A stretch of DNA of 64,000 nucleotides from Agrypnia vestita (taxonomy: Eukaryota > Arthropoda > Insecta > Trichoptera > Phryganeidae), in contig JADDOH010024920.1 of the NCBI GenBank assembly GCA_016648135.1, positions 38,196-102,195 of the forward strand, in the 5' to 3' direction. Shown here one piece after another: positions 21,030-31,890 of this stretch. Positions within the stretch are counted from its first letter, which is position 1, and every line of letters starts with the position of its first letter. The position numbers were made by a program, and so were the translations under genes. Below the pieces are notes generated by a model. The model was not told the DNA's origin. It did not search any database and was given only the letters and a program-made list of their open reading frames with translations.

Positions 21030-21329
21030 AACACTACACTACTATATTCACAACACTATACACCCCAACCATAGTATTGTTAAATTTTCACCAATATTGG
21101 TCACATGCGTGTTAATCTTGTCAGAGACAAGCATGCACTTTGTCACACGTTGTTAGTTTGTCATTGCCAAAGATTAGAGAGGAGCAGTCCCTCTCTAATT
21201 AACCAACCTTATTAAATACAGTGCTTCTTAAAATTTCCATGGAAATAGACAGAGAAGGATTTTTCGGGAGTAAATATAAAAAAATAATAACTTCTCGGAA
21301 TTCTCTCATCACATAATAGAATTTTATAT

Positions 21330-21655
21330 TTTTTAAATTTATTTATTAACGCCCTAAAGGGCTTTTACAAGGAGATAGGTAAAGTGTACATTAATAGAAT
21401 ATAAGGATTAAAGAAAAAAATAATGACATGTAAAAATAATAATTACATAAAGTGGAAAGAAAATACTGATACAAATATATAAAGATAAATATAATATAAA
21501 GTAAAATGCAAGTATATAACAAGTAGAAGCATAAGGAAAACATAATATAATATAAATTCAAAATCAAAAAAAGGTTATAACATAAAGTGAAAAACAATAG
21601 CACAAGCTTTGATAGTCATAATATAAGAAAAAAATTACATAACAGTTAGTTATCT
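21330..21655 (-). repeat. LINE 3' tail, family D, copy 1
   Basis: On the minus strand it ends with a hairpin GCCCTTTAGGGC followed by GTTAATAAA and an AT-rich tail, a typical LINE 3' terminus. The preceding 280 bp are A/T-rich motifs shared with 24757-25520. The open frame here is low-complexity. Confidence 0.6.
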
Positions 21656-21990
21656 CACTCAACCAATAATCAAAACACATACAAATCAATTATTCAAGTC
21701 CAATGTGACAAATACTAGTAATCTTTCAATACAACTTTTAATGTTTGAATATGATAGTTATTGGCAAAGACGTCAAGTTGCTCGTGTCAGCTTGCTAGTA
21801 TAGGAACCCTTTGCAGTGTGGAATTAAAGAAGTGGTTAGTAGCTGCAGTTTCCACAGTTGCAATTTGCTAATATTAATAGAGGGCTATTTGAAATAATTC
21901 AGATTTAAAATAGTTAGGGTTATTATTACGATCGTTGGACATATTTATGTATTAGTTTTTAAACTGAGTTTGGCCTCCACTCCCGCGGTG

Positions 21991-22039
21991 ATGGACGCTC
22001 TCCTGATGACGCTGGATGAGACTTCAGCGAAACGTCCAT
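21991..22039 (+). ncRNA. Hammerhead-like motif (incomplete)
   Basis: CTGATGA, a perfect stem (CGCTG with CAGCG), AAAC, ACGTC. Flanking ATGGAC and GTCCAT pair, but the stem next to the core that a hammerhead needs does not form. A sister motif lies at 35016-35064. Related to, but not a canonical, hammerhead. Confidence 0.3.
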
Positions 22040-22359
22040 ATTTGCTTCTCAGAGAAATATTTGGTTCGTAACATATAAATAATTCAGATTTTACAAAACC
22101 GAGGGGTAAAATTTTGTAAAGTGCAATTCATCAGCCAATAAGGATTAATCATATAAAGTTAATACAAAGCCCTCATTTTAAAGAACGTACAAATTTATCT
22201 TTTGTACCTGAAGAAAATACATAACAAAAAAATAATATTTTTGTTACATTAAAAGTATTATTAACGGCTCGGTTGATACTAGCAATTCTTTTGATTATCG
22301 TTAATGAAGACTTATCAACCGGGTATCACCTTATAAAGGGATGTAAATGAGCAATTAAA

Positions 22360-22870
22360 AAGTCTTTACCACCCGGCGGGTAACATAGGCTTACATTTAC
22401 CCCCTCCCCTTTTACCTCTTTCCCCGCCCCTGATATATTTTCTACGCAAATCTGTACCGTTTGACCGATCGGACTCAAAATTTGCAAACATATTCTTCAG
22501 GATCCGGCGGGTAACACAGGCAATATTTCCCGCTCCCACTTTACCCCTTCCCCTCCCCGTGATATATTTTCAATGAAAATCTATATCGTTCGACCGATCG
22601 GACTCGAAATTTGCAAACATATTCTTTAGGACCCGCCAAGTAACATAGGCGACATTTACTTCCTCTTGTTTTCCCTACCCCCTCCCTTGATATATTCTCT
22701 GTTCAAATCTACACTGTTTGACCGATCTGACCCAAATTTTGTATAGTTATGAATTAGAAACCGGTGGGTAACACACGTGACATTTATTCCCTCTCCCTTT
22801 CAACGCCTCCTCCGCTGATATATTTTCAATGCAAATCTGTACCGTTTGACCGATCAGACAGAAATCGAAA
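22360..22870 (+). repeat. Helitron family B internal minisatellite, about 4 units of 125-130 bp
   Basis: Units run from a GGCGGGTAACATAGG-like start through CCCCTGATATATTTT, GCAAATCTGTACCGTTTGAC, CGATCGGACTCAAAATTTG. The same units occur inside the complete Helitron at 53052-53440. Terminal sequences are not preserved here. Confidence 0.7.
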
Positions 22871-22998
22871 AAAAATAGAAGAAAACGGTAATAAACAACG
22901 TAACATTCCCTAATATTTTATAATACCTGTCAAAATACTCCCAGTGATGGCTGAAAAATTCTTCTTACATCTATACAAGCGCTGCCCCTCACGTGGAA

Positions 22999-23018
22999 TA
23001 GGTTAGGTTAGGTTAGGT
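22999..23018 (+). repeat. Short interstitial telomere-like (TTAGG) run
   Basis: About 3.5 units of GGTTA/TTAGG (GGTTAGGTTAGGTTAGGT). Arthropod telomeres use TTAGG; so short a run may be chance or a repaired break. Confidence 0.5.
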
Positions 23019-23652
23019 GGACCTTTATACATGAAATAGGCTAAAAAATACAGTTTTTAGATTATTTATTCTGAGGGCCTACTCCTATTGAAAGTGATCA
23101 CACTGAAGGCCCAGCTTTTGTGTAGTAAAATGTTTGATACAGTGATCATTAAAATAATGTAATGCACCGCAAATTAACTTCCATATTAATTAACAAACGG
23201 TAACACTAAGCTTGTTGACTTCTTTCTTCTTTTTTTCTCTTGAAAAATTCTTTTCAGTAGAAAAGATTCTTGTTTTTATTTTTACTTGTTTACTAACAAG
23301 TAAAAACATGACAGCTACACATTTCTGAAATATTTCTTACATTCTTGTGATTTTTTGTATTAAGTTAAATAACAGGATGTCTTAAAAAAAAATAGAGGGT
23401 ATTTCCGGTACGCATAAAATACATTTAATTCATTTGTAAACATGCTTAGCTTGGATGAGGAAAAGGGATTTTAAGATTAAAATCACATGAGTATATGGGG
23501 CAATTTTAATGATTTTTATAAATAATTCTACTGATACGCATCTCTGCCAAATTTAAGATCGGTTGTCGATTAAGAAGTGGGTCAAATATTGATTACAAGA
23601 CTCTTCGCTGATTGACAAGTGATGCTAAATAAGAACATTCAAAATAAAAATA

Positions 23653-23990
23653 TCCCAATTATAATAATTTCGTTGTCTGTCCGTCCGTCTATCTGTAGCT
23701 TCCTGTACCGTCCATAATTTCTTTTGAATTTACGGCTAAAAAAACGAAATTAAACTGCCTGAGATGGGGCTTGAACTCCGGGCCAGCAAATCCAAATGCG
23801 ACAATGACAGTGATGTTGCCACCATCGCATATGCATGACCCGTCAAAAATACATTAAATAATATAGGACTTGAGATGCCACAATTTCGGGTACTCACCCA
23901 CAGCGTTTCTTCTGCCCTATGAATAATAGGCTGAACAGTGTTAAAAAGCGTACCATTAAAGAGTATACAGACAAATATTCCTAGCAAACC
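23653..23990 (+). mobile_element. Helitron family C, 5' part with inverted tRNA-like module
   Basis: Starts A|TCCCAATTATAATAATTTCG followed by GTTGTCTGTCCGTCCGTC, the 5' end shared with 49741-49958. At 23764-23835 the minus strand has a tRNA-like head (GATGGTGGCAACATCACTG, then GGAGTTCAAGCCCC). Downstream blocks (CGTCAAAAATA) match 29830 and 62140. The 3' CTAG end is not found. The 83-codon minus frame is a shadow. Confidence 0.55.
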
Positions 23991-24019
23991 CTGGTGTAAG
24001 TAATAAAAAGCTTTTCAAA

Positions 24020-24190
24020 AGAACTATCTCCATAATCTCTAAAATAGGAATTGGCCATTGTTTGGTAGCTGTTCATTTGTTCAGATTGAACATAGTGGAC
24101 CGTTCGATATGTGAGTGTGGCTCGGAGGAGAAGACTCTTGATCACATGTTATTTGCCTGCCTAATCTTAAGAAGAAGAAGAAAAATACAG
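24020..24190 (+). pseudogene. LINE C-terminal fragment with CxC...H...C knuckle
   Basis: The plus strand reads KIGIGHCLVAVHLFRLNIVD followed by a zinc-knuckle-like arrangement CECGSEEKTLDHMLFAC. In Jockey- and R1-type LINEs this block (small residues, then C-x-C, E-x-x-T, H-x-x-F-x-C) closes the polyprotein. It ends in an AAGAAGAAGAAG tail. 5'-truncated; no catalytic part. Confidence 0.7.
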
Positions 24191-24365
24191 ATAGTTATAT
24201 AACTTATTTGGGACACCATCGTTTAAACGGTTATAATAAGACCAAACTCTATAACACAATTACAATTTTTTTATACTAAAAAATGCAAATAATGTGTTCT
24301 TAACGAAGTGAAATGGATAATAGTACTTTTAAAGCATTTTTAAAAAATATTAATATTTTTTGTCA

Positions 24366-24436
24366 GTTCTGCACCGGGGATTTGCCCCTGCTCTCCTAGG
24401 ATTACTACGGTGACATCGTTAGCCTTAGTGGAGTTA
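24366..24436 (-). repeat. tRNA-like SINE head
   Basis: On the minus strand GGCTAACGATGTCACCGTAG resembles an A box region and GGGGCAAATCCCC a B box/T-arm. Similar in layout to the SINE at 9961-10043. Confidence 0.4.
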
Positions 24437-24559
24437 ATGTAAACTCAGTGCCTAACAATAAAACTTTTTCACAATTTTAATTATAACCTTTGCAAGGAAA
24501 TTGAATTATCAAGTTAAATTGTTTTGATATATGAAAGCCGAGTACTCAACATATTTATA

Positions 24560-24735
24560 TAACTTTGGATTGCTTTCCAATTGGAATTTGAAGGTTTAAT
24601 AATTTTATTTGACTTTTATTAAAGGAAATAATTTTTTTATATTCTATATCTATAATAATGTCAAGTTACTATAATGATAGTCCAACGTTTTACAAATAAT
24701 AATTCAGAAATAGGCATTGAAAAAAATGCATATTA
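24560..24735. mobile_element. Fragment of the Tc1-type foldback MITE
   Basis: Shares TTTCCAATTGGAATTTGAAG, TAATGATAGTCCAACGTTTT with the right half of the element at 10438-11049. Ends are lost. Confidence 0.65.
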
Positions 24736-24904
24736 TTGTCATTTATTTATTTTTAATTTCTTTATTAACGCCCTACAGGACTTTTACAAATAAATTGGTA
24801 AAGTGTACATTTATAGAATGGATAGTTTAAAGAAAAAAATAATAATAACATAAAAAAATTATAATGACTTAAAGTGGAAAGCAAATACTAATACAAATAT
24901 ATAA

Positions 24905-24937
24905 GATATATATAGATATATATATATGATATATATA

Positions 24938-25021
<84 letters not shown>

Positions 25022-25035
25022 TATATATATATAAA
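24905..25035. repeat. (TA)n microsatellite
   Basis: Long, nearly pure TA tract at the 5' side of the Helitron. Confidence 0.9.
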
Positions 25036-25388
25036 ACAAAACTAATTAATCAATTAGAAAGACTTACAGAAAAATCTAAACCACGAAAAAATATTTTAGC
25101 TACTACCGGGATTCGAACCCGGGTCACCTCCTTTCCCGGTAGTAGCCAAAATATTTTTCGTTTTGCGGCCTTCCCATGGCCGCAAATGCTTCAGATTGTT
25201 TCAAAATAGGCGCGCCGGTGAGTCTAGAAGGTTCCAGAAAAACCTGCTCTAGAAATTTCTAGAAGGAGAAGGTTCTAGAAAATTCCCGAAAGTTCTATAA
25301 GGTTCTAAACTGAGTGGCGGAATGTGTCAGTATTTCTGGAAGGTTCCTGTACAAATCTACGCGTGCGAAGCCGCGCGGGCACAGCTAG
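24912..25388 (+). mobile_element. Helitron family A, nested, with SINE fragment
   Basis: The 3' end reads GCGTGCGAAGCCGCGCGGGC ACAG CTAG followed by T: a GC-rich hairpin just before CTRR, the Helitron hallmark. The interior has TCTAGAAGGTTC-type motifs and, at 25040-25150, a tRNA-derived SINE fragment. The 5' part is an AT-dinucleotide tract that hides the start. It interrupts a LINE tail at an A|T site, as Helitrons do. Confidence 0.7.
25040..25150 (-). repeat. tRNA-derived SINE fragment inside the Helitron
   Basis: On the minus strand: GGCTACTACCGGGAAAGG, B box GGGTTCGAATCCCGG, AGCTAAAATATT, then TTTCTGTAAGTC and TCTAATTGATTAAT, the same body as the SINE at 9860-10043. The acceptor-like arms GGTAGTAGC and GCTACTACC pair. 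Confidence 0.6.
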
Positions 25389-25520
25389 TATAAAGTAAAA
25401 AGAAAGTGTAAGGAACATAAGGAAAACATAATATCATAAAAAAATGCAATAATATAGAGTGAAAAGCAATAGCACAAGCTTAGAAAGTCATAATATAATA
25501 ATATAAAAAATATAATAAAA

Positions 25521-28350
25521 TGATATAAAAAATATAAAATATATATAGTCATGGTTGTATAAACATTTTCTACATATAATAATAATTATAGTAGAAACCT
25601 CTCAATAAAGTACTTTTGACTAGCTCTGTTACACCGTGTTTATAATATGCGCATAGTACAGGCTATGTGCTTAATCTGCCACGATCAGTACGGCATAATT
25701 TCAGCGGCGCGGTGCAGCGCGACATAATTGCCTTGTGGGCAGGTTAGCTCGGAGAGAGGCATTACATTATTGTTTTAGGTCTTAACGTAAGTAGTGTCCA
25801 AATTAACGTAAGTAGTGTTTCAAATTTTAAAATGTAAAGTAAAACAAATTGATAAAGGTTCATTCGTTCGAAAGGACATTTTTGCTCTACAAGAAAACGT
25901 GTTGGCTTTTACGTTAAATACATTATTTAATTTAGCTACAGGCCTTCAAAATGGAATGTCAAGTAGACGAAAGTGAGCACTTTTAACACCTATTCCTGTT
26001 TGTATGACGAATTCTTCCAGTCAAAACCGGATGATTTTTAACGTAGAGGCATTGAAAAACTTGTAGAATGTTGGCAAGAAGTTGTAAATAATAAAATAAA
26101 ATACTTTATTGACTAATTTTTTTGTATATTTTGTTGTGCACTCCTATCATCTTTATTTGAAAAAAAATGACATAGTTTTTTATAACAACAAATAGATTTC
26201 TATTTAAATATTGATAGCCCATGTCATATTTTATGCGTATATTTTGTTGTAATTATTTCATCAAATAAAGTTCTTACGTTAATTTTTTTACTACCTATTA
26301 CTGTATTTTCATACCAGCATGGAATCAATCTATTTTATTAATTTCAAAAAAATGTTTTATCGCAGTCCTCAAAGAAAAAAAATTATATATCGTCGGTGAA
26401 GCGCAAGAAGTCATTAAGTGACATTTTTGGTAAAACTAAGTTAGAAGTCATTATATTTTTTATGTAAACTATGAGAGCAAGAAGTCATCAGTACGTTTTT
26501 TGCCATGGATCGACTGTTTTGCGGATGAAAAAAGTCATTCATTTTATAATTTTTTTTTAAATAGAAATCATCAGGCTACTTATGATATTTTATTTTATTT
26601 TCGGTATACTAGCGTACATATTCCACACTTTCTCAACAAAAGTCATTAACTGTTTTTAGCGATTTCTCGCACAAATTTCATATGACTGAAATCAATTATT
26701 TATTTACATATTATATGATCGCACTACATTCAAACACTAAATATATAATACACATAAAAGTAAAAATACATGTTACTAAAGCGTGCAGAAGGCACTTGTT
26801 ATTGAGATAATGGGCATAACCTTCATTTATAATGTTTTATTATTAGAGTATCATGTACCTATTATCCTGTTTGTGTCTCTAATAAACATATATATAAAAA
26901 TTTACAAACACTTTTCAATAATTATTGCGGATTCAACCTTGCCTTCCCGGAGGGGGGGTATTCACTTACCCCTCAAGATCCCTTAAAATTCGAAAACATA
27001 ATATTTATATTTTTTGTAATCTTCAAGGATATAGTGACCAACATTTTAAAATTTGTTTTTCAAATTTCTAAGCGTATGATATTTAAAAAAATTGTTTTCG
27101 GTCCAGTGATCTTTGCGCAGTACATGCAATGTTCCTGCATGTGCTCATACCATACCCCTGTGTCTTATCTTTTAGTTATTGTGCTTATTATTTGTTTCAT
27201 TCTAACTAATAAATGGTAATGGGTAGTCTCATATCATAATGCAAACCAGGGAGACAGCTAAACTGCGCTGCATTCGTTGCTTGTTTGGTAATGTGCGACC
27301 GACGATTCCAGCATTCGGACAAGACGTCCATCACGAACTTCTTATTATCGCTAATATGAATGTGATCTGGGGTATTCCGATACCCCGCTTCGGACCATAT
27401 GGGTGGTTTGGATGCTAAGTGACGAAAAGGTTAAGGCATATAAACTTTGGAAGCGATTTGCCGAAAAACATGAATTTGTTACCTACTTCTTGCGCTACGC
27501 GTCAATATATCCTTAATCCATTGATGTCATTAATTCTTACTTACCGTCTTATGCTTTTTGAAATCACAGCATATTCACTCTGAATAGAGTAAGGTCTATT
27601 TTGTAGACAGTAAAATTTCTGAATGTGCATACTTTAAATCCATTTTAAAGTCGTATTCACGTCAATAACATAGGTATATGTTATAATATCTCTAGTATTT
27701 AAGATTAAGCGCTTATAATATAATTTTTAAAATAAAACATATATAGTTATAAATAACTACACATATCTTTATATATTTCTTTATATTATACTGAAATATT
27801 TATTTAAAATTACTTTACAGGAATTTCTACCTGTTAATGTCACAGAAATCATAGATTAAGTTGCGTACGACACCGATAAAACCAAATGCTCAAAATGTGT
27901 TTGAGGGTTGACCTTTCATTTTAGGGCGACGATGCAAACTGCAGGTCTTCGAAAATAAAATATTGCACAGGATTTTGGAGTAGTCAATACATTATAAATA
28001 AACTTTTTAGCGAGAGAAAATGCGTCTCGTAACATGTATAAAGATTTCATATTTAAGCAAATAAAATCGAAGATCAAAACAAATACAGGTGGATAATGTC
28101 AAGACATACCTGCAAGAAGTAGAAGAGGGTGAGTTTCCAGCAGACTGGACCACAAAGATGATGATCAGGGGATGAGTGACGATCAACTGTGACTGTGATT
28201 GCTAAAGAAAAAGAAGAAGGCAAGTTTTAACATAGGATATATTTACATATTATATGAATAATGATGTTTTATAAAAAAAACCAATTCCAAAACCAATCTC
28301 GTCACAGATTCAACAAAGATAATAATTAGACAATAGTTTAAACAAAGACA
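25521..28350. other. Long AT-rich stretch without recognised genes
   Basis: I see no coding frame to support. Noted inside: a GC-richer spot near 25690-25740 (CAGCGGCGCGGTGCAGCGCG), a 20-bp direct repeat TTAACGTAAGTAGTGT near 25780-25815, and a scatter of AAGTCATTA motifs at 26405-26650. A possible LINE 3' scrap lies near 28080-28220 but is not clear enough to call. Confidence 0.45.
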
Positions 28351-28359
28351 TAACACAAG

Positions 28360-28639
28360 CAGGCGCGAGCAGTAAGAACATTGAAGCAAGACTTTTACGA
28401 AAACACATATTGGGGAAAAATATTGAAATGAAATATTTAAAATATAGAAATTAAATATATATTATGAAATATTAAAATCTGAACAATAAGATAATTTTTG
28501 TGATAGAAATATTACGAGATATATCTTATGATACGAAATATATTTTTGAACCGTATTAACAACAATCTTTGATTTCGATTTTTTTTCAAAATGCATGCTC
28601 AGAAAAAGTCATGCTTTAATGTTCTCACTGCACCCCCTG
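28360..28639. mobile_element. hAT-type MITE, 280 bp, perfect target duplication
   Basis: The ends CAGGCGCGAGCAGTAAGAAC and CAGGGGGTGCAGTGAGAAC (other strand) match the hAT family at 5159. The 8-bp flank AACACAAG at 28352-28359 is repeated exactly at 28640-28647. The interior is AT-rich and non-coding. Confidence 0.92.
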
Positions 28640-28821
28640 AACACAAGATATACAAGACGTGACAATACATGTCTCCGACATGGTATTGCGAAGTAACACA
28701 TAAACATAGCGACGCTCTGTTTTCGACACGGTATTGCTAGACAGTAGTTAACGCAACACTGACAACGTTTTACCCTGCTTTCGACACGGTATTGCATGCC
28801 GATACTTAATCACACAACATC

Positions 28822-28861
28822 AGCCCTGATGGATTTGGTATTGCGATCCGAAACGTCGGCC
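28822..28861 (+). ncRNA. Hammerhead ribozyme-like motif
   Basis: GCC (stem I), CTGATGG in place of CTGATGA, stem II (GGAT with ATCC), GAAA, ACGT stem III, GTC and GGC closing stem I. The downstream CAGAAAGGTG and CCCAGAAAACACAAA match the motif at 9758. The changed core base suggests loss of activity. Confidence 0.45.
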
Positions 28862-29397
28862 AGAAAGGTGAAAAATGGCGCATTATCCCAGAAAACACAA
28901 AGTCAGAAGACTAAGTATAATAGTTTTTTTATTGCTGTTGAATTGCAAAAATTCTGTTGAAATCAGGAGCATTAAACACGCTCGTGCAAATTTTATCCTA
29001 GTGAAAAAGATGTTTGCGATCATGAGTTATATCTAAGATTGAGCAACACCACCTTGTGATCCGAAAATTTAGATAGAAATTGGGAGATTTCTTAGAAAGA
29101 GGTGTTTAATAGCCTTTTTTTTATTAGAACTTATGATGTTATATATTTAGATATTATTTAATGTAAAAATAAAAAATGGCCGCGACATTTTCATTTCCGT
29201 GTAGTTCCTCCTCAGTTACTGAGATGCAACTTAAACATACCTATCCAAATTGAAAAAAAAAACCTTTAATTTTTCTATTGTTTTATATACTTATTTGTAT
29301 ATTACAACATTTTATATGGAAAAGCCGGGCGTGAACAAATAAATAAATTTCATTACTAAATAATTTTCATTCGCAAATGTAGAGAAAGTTCAAATAG
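28862..29397. other. AT-rich stretch
   Basis: Contains a short frame from AAAAATGGCCGCG at about 29176 (25 codons); not enough to call a gene. Confidence 0.4.
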
Positions 29398-29644
29398 AAA
29401 AAGCGATTAATACTTTAAAAAATACTAATGCCTCTGGTACGGTGGTATAACGACCAAAATTCTAAAATCATTAAATCTATATCTGTTAACGCCCCTTCAA
29501 TACTTAATCAACTTAAGCCTGAAATCCGGTCACTTTCCTTCTGCCCTAAAACATGGGCTAATAATTCCAATACACAAAGCAGGTAGTAAATCTGACATCA
29601 ACAATTATAGGCCTATTACACTGCTGAACTCACTATCTTTTCTG
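29398..29644 (+). pseudogene. LINE reverse-transcriptase N-terminal (fingers) fragment
   Basis: With small frameshifts the plus strand reads AINTLKNTNASG, then SLKSGHFPSALKHGLIIPIHKAG and DINNYRPITLLNSLS. These are the first conserved blocks of CR1/Jockey-type reverse transcriptases (the K-x-G-x-D-x-x-NYRPI box). The frame breaks off at about 29644, where Helitron family C sequence begins. No catalytic aspartates are retained. Confidence 0.8.
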
Positions 29645-30087
29645 TTTCTAAAAAACGTCCAAACGTCCGTCTGTTTGCCTGTCTGTCCCCGTAAGTCCGT
29701 GTAACGTCCGTAATTCCGTTCGAATTCATGGCTAAAAAACGAAATTAAACCGCAGAAAGGGGTTGAATCCCGGGCCAGCAAACCCGAAGGCGATAGCGAT
29801 GTTGCTACCGCCGCCGAGCCTGCGTTACCCTTTAAAAATACAGTACATATAGTACTTAGCATAGACGCAAACCAATTCGTGTTCCGCCCAGCACAATCGC
29901 CAGGGTTTAAAATAACTGCCGTCAGGGGAAATATTAAAAAATAAAGTCCAACTATTTTGATAAAAGTAATTTTTTTTAAAAATAGAGATGTGAGATGTTT
30001 CATAGGTGTCGGCTATAATGAAGTAAATACTTATTATTTGGGAACCGGCATGTAAAAGTACCGTCATTTTTGACAGGTTACAGTTAG
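29645..30087 (+). mobile_element. Helitron family C, near-full copy with inverted tRNA-like module
   Basis: In order: CGTCCGTCTGTTTGCCTGTC-type 5' block, GTAACGTCCGTAATTCCG, an inverted tRNA-like head at 29757-29826 (minus strand GGTAGCAACATCGC and GGGATTCAACCCC), CAGGGTTTAAAAT, GTCGGCTATAA, and the 3' end ACCGTCATTTTTGACAGGTT ACAGTTAG|T. The last part forms a hairpin (CCGTCA/TGACAG) 10 nt before the CTRR-like end. Frames on the minus strand (29605-30166) are shadows. It abuts a LINE frame, so it may have inserted into it. Confidence 0.6.
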
Positions 30088-30729
30088 TAAAATAAGAGTT
30101 TAATATGATTAGATAATAGATTATGTAAGATTGTGTGAAGCTCGTTCTATGGTAAAGAAAGTACATTCCAATATTCCATGCGCACCTCTGTAGTTACAAA
30201 TAAACTAGAAATTTAATTTTGTTGAGTGCAAATGTTGGATGTACACCAACCTATCCATGGAATACATTTTGCTTTCGCAATTCTTGTAACGGATAGTACA
30301 TACTTCACTTATATGGTGTATGCAGATCATTTGTTGTCTCTTACGTCCTGTATGGAAAACAACTCAACCGGCTGATGTATTCAAAAAATCTACAGACGAT
30401 TAAATTATGCGAAAAATACAAATTATTTTATCATTAATTGTGTTTAAGGCGATCATCTGGCAAAGAGAGCCAAATTCACTTTTGGGTTTTGTATTAGATT
30501 TATTTAAGAAAAGATTTCATATAAAAATGTATTCATCAGGTTCCATTATCTAAAATATGGATATATTTCTAAAATCATACAAACTTAATTATTTAATCAA
30601 TTACTCGTTAATAAATGATCAAATTGTCAAACCAACGATGTTTTAAAAATGATGAAAATTGCTGCACTTTGTGAGCCTTATGTGACTGTATGGACTCGTA
30701 AAATAATTGCAAATTCTGTCAGTTTTTTA

Positions 30730-30767
30730 ACTTACAATATATATATTTATATATATATGTATATATA
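30730..30767. repeat. (TA)n tract
   Basis: Short AT-dinucleotide run at the left edge of the 117-bp satellite. Confidence 0.7.
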
Positions 30768-31890
30768 ACTCAGTTTGGAACCTTATAGAACTTTCTGAAA
30801 CTTTCTCCATTCAGAACTTTCGAAAGCATTCTAGAACCTTTTATTAATCTTCTGGAACCTTCTAGACTCACCAATGAACTCAGCCACTCGGTTTGGAACC
30901 TTATAAGATATTTTTAAACTTTCTCCTTCCAGAACCTTTTAAATCGTTCGAGGCCCTTCTTGAATGCTCTGGAATCTTCTAGACTCACAGACATACTCCA
31001 CAACACTGTTTGGAATATAAGAGAATATTCTTTAGAAGAATAAAGAATCTTCTAGAATGTCCCCTTCCAGAACTTTCTGGAGCCTTATCGAATGTTCTGG
31101 AATCTTCTAGTCTCACTGACACACTCCGCACTTAGTTTAGAACGTTATAGAATTTTTGGGAACATTCTAGAATGTTCTCCTTCTCGAAGTTTCTACAGCT
31201 TTATCGAACGTTTTGAAACCTTCTAGACTCACCGACACACTCCGCCACTCAGTGTGGAACCTTATAGAACTTTCGGGAATCTTCTAGAACCCTTTCCTTC
31301 CAGAATTTTCTAAAGCATTATCGAACGTTCTACAACTTTCTAGGCACACCGGCATATTCTGCCTCTAAGTTTAGAACCTTATAAAACTTTTAGTAATCTT
31401 CTAAAACGTTCTCCTTGCAGAATTTTATAGAGCTTTATCGAACATTCTGGAACCTTCTAGACTCATAGACACACTCCGCCATACTGTTTGGAACGTTATA
31501 GAACTTTCGTGAATCTTCTAGAACATTCTCCATCCAGAACATTCTTGAACTTTATCGAACGGTCTGGAACCTTATAGAGTCACAGACACACTCCGCCACC
31601 AGAATTTTCTAGACCTTTATCGAACGTTCTGGATCCTTCGACTCACCTCTTAGTATGGAACCTTATAGAATTTACGGGAATCTTCTAGAACACTCCCCTT
31701 CCAGAACTTTCTAGAGCTTTACTAGACATTCTGAAACGCCATTGACTCACCGGCACACTTCGCAACTTAGTTTGGAACATTATAGAATTTTCGGGAATTT
31801 TCTAGAACGTTCTCTTTCCAGACTTTTCTATAGCGTATTTTTCTGGAACCTTCTAGACTTACCGACATAGTAGGCGGGCTCATTCTGGAA
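30768..31890 (-). repeat. 117-bp satellite, about 9.5 units, of Helitron family A
   Basis: Unit starts at CAGTTTGGAACCTTATAGAA recur near 30770, 30890, 31008, 31135, 31252, 31369, 31486, 31652 and 31769. Each unit contains GGGAATCTTCTAGAAC, CTCCTTCCAGAACTTTCTAG, TTATCGAACGTTCTGGAACC and CACACTCCGCCACT. One unit (about 31600) is truncated. Units diverge visibly, so the array is not recent. Single units occur in the Helitrons at 24912 and 39583. Open frames across it are artefacts. Confidence 0.85.

Larger units (their letters stand above)
24757..25520 (-). repeat. LINE 3' tail, family D, copy 2, split by a Helitron
   Basis: 24757-24911 and 25389-25520 align in order with 21330-21600 (GCCCTACAGGAC, GTAAAGTGTACATT on the left; AAGGAAAACATAATAT and AGCAATAGCACAAGCTT on the right). 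The 477 bp between them is the Helitron at 24912-25388. Confidence 0.7.

Noticed and set aside
22999..23018. Telomere or chromosome end
   Set aside because: Only about 3.5 TTAGG units; too short, and flanked on both sides by ordinary sequence.
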